From assembly GCA_018224415.1 (NCBI GenBank), contig JAGTUZ010000010.1:1-7105 (forward strand): DNA of 7,105 bases, written 5' to 3'. The stretch is from Bacteroidota bacterium. Its GTDB lineage: Bacteria > Bacteroidota > Ignavibacteria > SZUA-365. The position numbers were made by a program, and so were the translations under genes. The notes beneath the pieces are model-generated. The model was not told the origin of the DNA, made no database searches, and saw nothing but the letters and a program-made list of their open reading frames with translations. This document shows, in pieces, positions 5,575 to 7,105 of this stretch (the first letter of the stretch is position 1; every line of letters starts with the position of its first letter).

Positions 5575-6393
5575 TCAGATGAACAGCAGCAACGACACCG
5601 CCATGACCGCCATTCCGGATATCAATCCATAGATCGAAAGGTGGTGTTCACCGTATTCCCTCGCGCTCGGCAGCAGTTCGTCGAGGGAAATGAACACCAT
5701 GATACCCGCCACCGACGCGAAGACGATGCCGAAGAGGATTTCACTGAAAAACTGCATCATGATGAAATAGCCGATCACCGCACCGACGGGCTCCGCCAGG
5801 CCGGACGCAAAAGAGAGCAAAAACGCTTTTTTCCTGTTGTCCGTCGCGTAGTAGATCGGGATGGAGACGGCGATGCCTTCAGGGATGTTGTGAATGGCGA
5901 TGGCTACGGCGATGGGAATGCCAAGCATCGGGTCCTGCACCGCAGAGAGAAAGGTCGCGAGTCCTTCGGGGAAGTTGTGGATGGCGATGGCGATGGCGGT
6001 GAACACGCCCGTTCGGTACAGCTTCGAGAGATCCTTTTTCTCGCCGTTGCTCGCGGGGATATCCTCGACCATGCGAATCTCGTGCGGGTTCTCTTCCGAG
6101 GGCACCAGTTTGTCGATGATCGCGATCAGAACGATGCCGCCGAAAAAACCCGCGACGGTCATCCAGCTCCCCCCCACCGGCCCGAGGGCCTCGGTGAGCG
6201 ATTCCCGCGCCTTGGCGAAGATCTCGACCATCGACACGTAGATCATCACCCCGGCCGAGAAACCCATGGCAATAGAGAGGAACTTGGTGTTGGTCCGGTT
6301 CGCAAAGAAGGCCAGCGCGCTGCCGATGCCGGTGGACAATCCGGCAAACAGCGTGAGGGCGAACGCGAAAAGGATATGGGGACTATCCGTCAT
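5575..6393 (-). CDS. zupT: ZIP-family divalent metal importer, ZupT type
   Basis: An inner-membrane permease of 272 residues that brings zinc and possibly iron, manganese or other divalent metals into the cytoplasm. Both metal-binding signatures are present: HNFPEG (139-144) in transmembrane helix 4 and HNIPEG (168-173) in helix 5, with SGLAEPVGA (197-205) after it, closely matching the ZupT pattern. About eight hydrophobic segments can be seen: 8-30, 38-60, 76-95, 128-150, 157-180, 188-212, 218-240 and 253-272. A charged cytoplasmic loop (98-126) separates helices 3 and 4. That loop is not strongly histidine-rich, unlike many eukaryotic ZIPs. The start at 6393 has AAGGAG (6406-6401) 7 nt upstream, lying inside the last codons of the CDF gene, and only 2 nt separate the CDF stop from this ATG. 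The two are almost surely co-transcribed and translationally coupled. Confidence 0.95.
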   Translation of the reverse strand: MTDSPHILFAFALTLFAGLSTGIGSALAFFANRTNTKFLSIAMGFSAGVMIYVSMVEIFAKARESLTEALGPVGGSWMTVAGFFGGIVLIAIIDKLVPSEENPHEIRMVEDIPASNGEKKDLSKLYRTGVFTAIAIAIHNFPEGLATFLSAVQDPMLGIPIAVAIAIHNIPEGIAVSIPIYYATDNRKKAFLLSFASGLAEPVGAVIGYFIMMQFFSEILFGIVFASVAGIMVFISLDELLPSAREYGEHHLSIYGLISGMAVMAVSLLLFI

Positions 6394-6395
6394 TG

Positions 6396-7105
6396 TTATT
6401 CTCCTTGCTTCCAGGCATTGCCCATGATGCAGTCCTCGTCATCGTATTCGATTTCCAGCGTGATGTGTTCGATGTTGTTGCCGAGCAGCAGGGTCTTCGC
6501 TTCCCGCTTGATCCGCAGCGCATCCTCCCTGTTGTGTTCACGTTCGAGGACCAGGTGCGCGCTGACGACATGCTGCTCTCCGTCGAGCGACCAGACGTGC
6601 AGGTGATGCACGGAGTGTACGCCCGAAATGCGGCAGAGGTCGCGTTCCATGCTCTCGGCGTCGATGCTGTCGGGCACGGCCTGCAGGAAGAGTTGCAGAG
6701 TCTTGTTGATGTTGACCACGACGTTGTAGTACAGGATGTACGACGCGATCAGCAGCGAAAGCAGCGGGTCGAGTATCGGGAGATGCCAGAACTGCATGAC
6801 GATGCTCACCACGAGAACGGCCGCCCAACCGAGCACATCCTCAAGCATGTGCCAGGCCACCATTCGGGCGTTCATCGACGAACCCCGACGAAGGCGGATG
6901 ACGGCCAGGCCGTTGAGCAGCACACCGGCGATGGCGAACCACATCATGCCCTGGGCGTCGGGATTGGCGGGATTCGCCAGCCGCGGTATCGCCTCGAAAA
7001 TGATGAACGCCGAGCCGCCGATCAGCACCAGCGCGCTGAGCAGCGCTCCGAGCAGAGACAACCGGCGATACCCATAGGAAAACCGCGGAGTGCGTTCGCG
7101 CCGCG
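6396..7105 (-). CDS. Cation diffusion facilitator (CDF) metal exporter, N-terminus missing
   Basis: The frame is open through the right edge; 235 residues are visible and the start lies outside. The visible part begins with RRERTRPFSYGYRRLSLLGALL, typical of the cytoplasmic loop leading into helix 3 of CzcD/ZitB-like transporters. A TTG at 7061 is therefore not the start. Four hydrophobic segments follow. HMLED (codons 6851-6837) is the helix-5 HxxxD metal site expected of zinc/cadmium-type members; the partner site in helix 2 is outside the window. The cytoplasmic C-terminal domain shows VHHLHVWSLDG and HVVSAHLVLE, which fit the dimeric metal-sensing fold, and ends in an acidic, Cys-containing tail. 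The protein would export Zn2+ or a similar ion in exchange for protons. It is followed directly by the ZIP importer, which moves the same kind of ions the other way. Confidence 0.92.
   Translation of the reverse strand, partial: RRERTPRFSYGYRRLSLLGALLSALVLIGGSAFIIFEAIPRLANPANPDAQGMMWFAIAGVLLNGLAVIRLRRGSSMNARMVAWHMLEDVLGWAAVLVVSIVMQFWHLPILDPLLSLLIASYILYYNVVVNINKTLQLFLQAVPDSIDAESMERDLCRISGVHSVHHLHVWSLDGEQHVVSAHLVLEREHNREDALRIKREAKTLLLGNNIEHITLEIEYDDEDCIMGNAWKQGE

Noticed and set aside
4449..5582. A 377-codon open frame on the plus strand
   Set aside because: Antisense to the acyl-CoA synthetase; Arg/His-rich composition with no recognisable motif.
5059..6606. A 515-codon open frame on the plus strand
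   Set aside because: It lies antisense to the ligase, ZIP and CDF genes and is full of low-complexity charged residues such as DGDGDG, produced by reading transporter codons backwards.
7059..7061. TTG at 7061 as the start of the CDF gene
   Set aside because: The frame continues upstream with residues matching the CDF loop (RTRPFSYGYRRL), so the gene simply runs off the window.

Overview
The window (7105 bp, GC-rich) looks like ordinary chromosome from a Gram-negative bacterium. An outer-membrane-type secreted protein and a lipoprotein are both encoded. Two candidate promoters resemble the Bacteroidota -33 TTTG / -7 TAnnTTTG type, and several genes lack a clear Shine-Dalgarno sequence. I therefore lean to the Bacteroidota/Chlorobiota/Ignavibacteriota (FCB) group, but this is an inference from style and not a proven placement. 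No rRNA, tRNA, CRISPR, phage or IS genes were seen.

Layout, left to right: (1) 1-481, minus strand, the N-terminal 160 residues of a secreted, probably beta-barrel protein, cut by the window edge; its coding sequence is easy to miss because it has no stop inside the window. (2) 482-679, a divergent intergenic region with a possible minus-strand promoter and a 19-20 bp element present three times in a row, each copy carrying an ATG. (3) 680-1342, plus strand, endonuclease III (nth), the only plus-strand gene. (4) 1343-1475, a convergent gap filled by a ~120 bp almost fully palindromic element. (5) From 7105 down to 1476 all genes lie on the minus strand. In transcription order they are a CDF-family metal exporter (N-terminus outside the window), a ZupT-type ZIP metal importer starting 2 nt after it, an AMP-forming acyl-CoA synthetase, an acidic lipoprotein of unknown function, and a PepT-like M20 metallopeptidase.

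The exporter/importer pair is almost certainly one operon and suggests a zinc (or other divalent metal) homeostasis unit. The next three genes are separated by 114-124 nt gaps that contain hairpins and candidate promoters, so they may be separate transcription units. No shared pathway links the ligase, lipoprotein and peptidase.

The most unusual content is non-coding: the long palindrome between nth and the peptidase, and two independent cases of a translation-start region repeated three times (17 bp units before the peptidase, 19-20 bp units before nth). In the peptidase case this makes two six-codon mini-ORFs chained by ATGA overlaps into the real start. I do not see a convincing new multi-gene system here.
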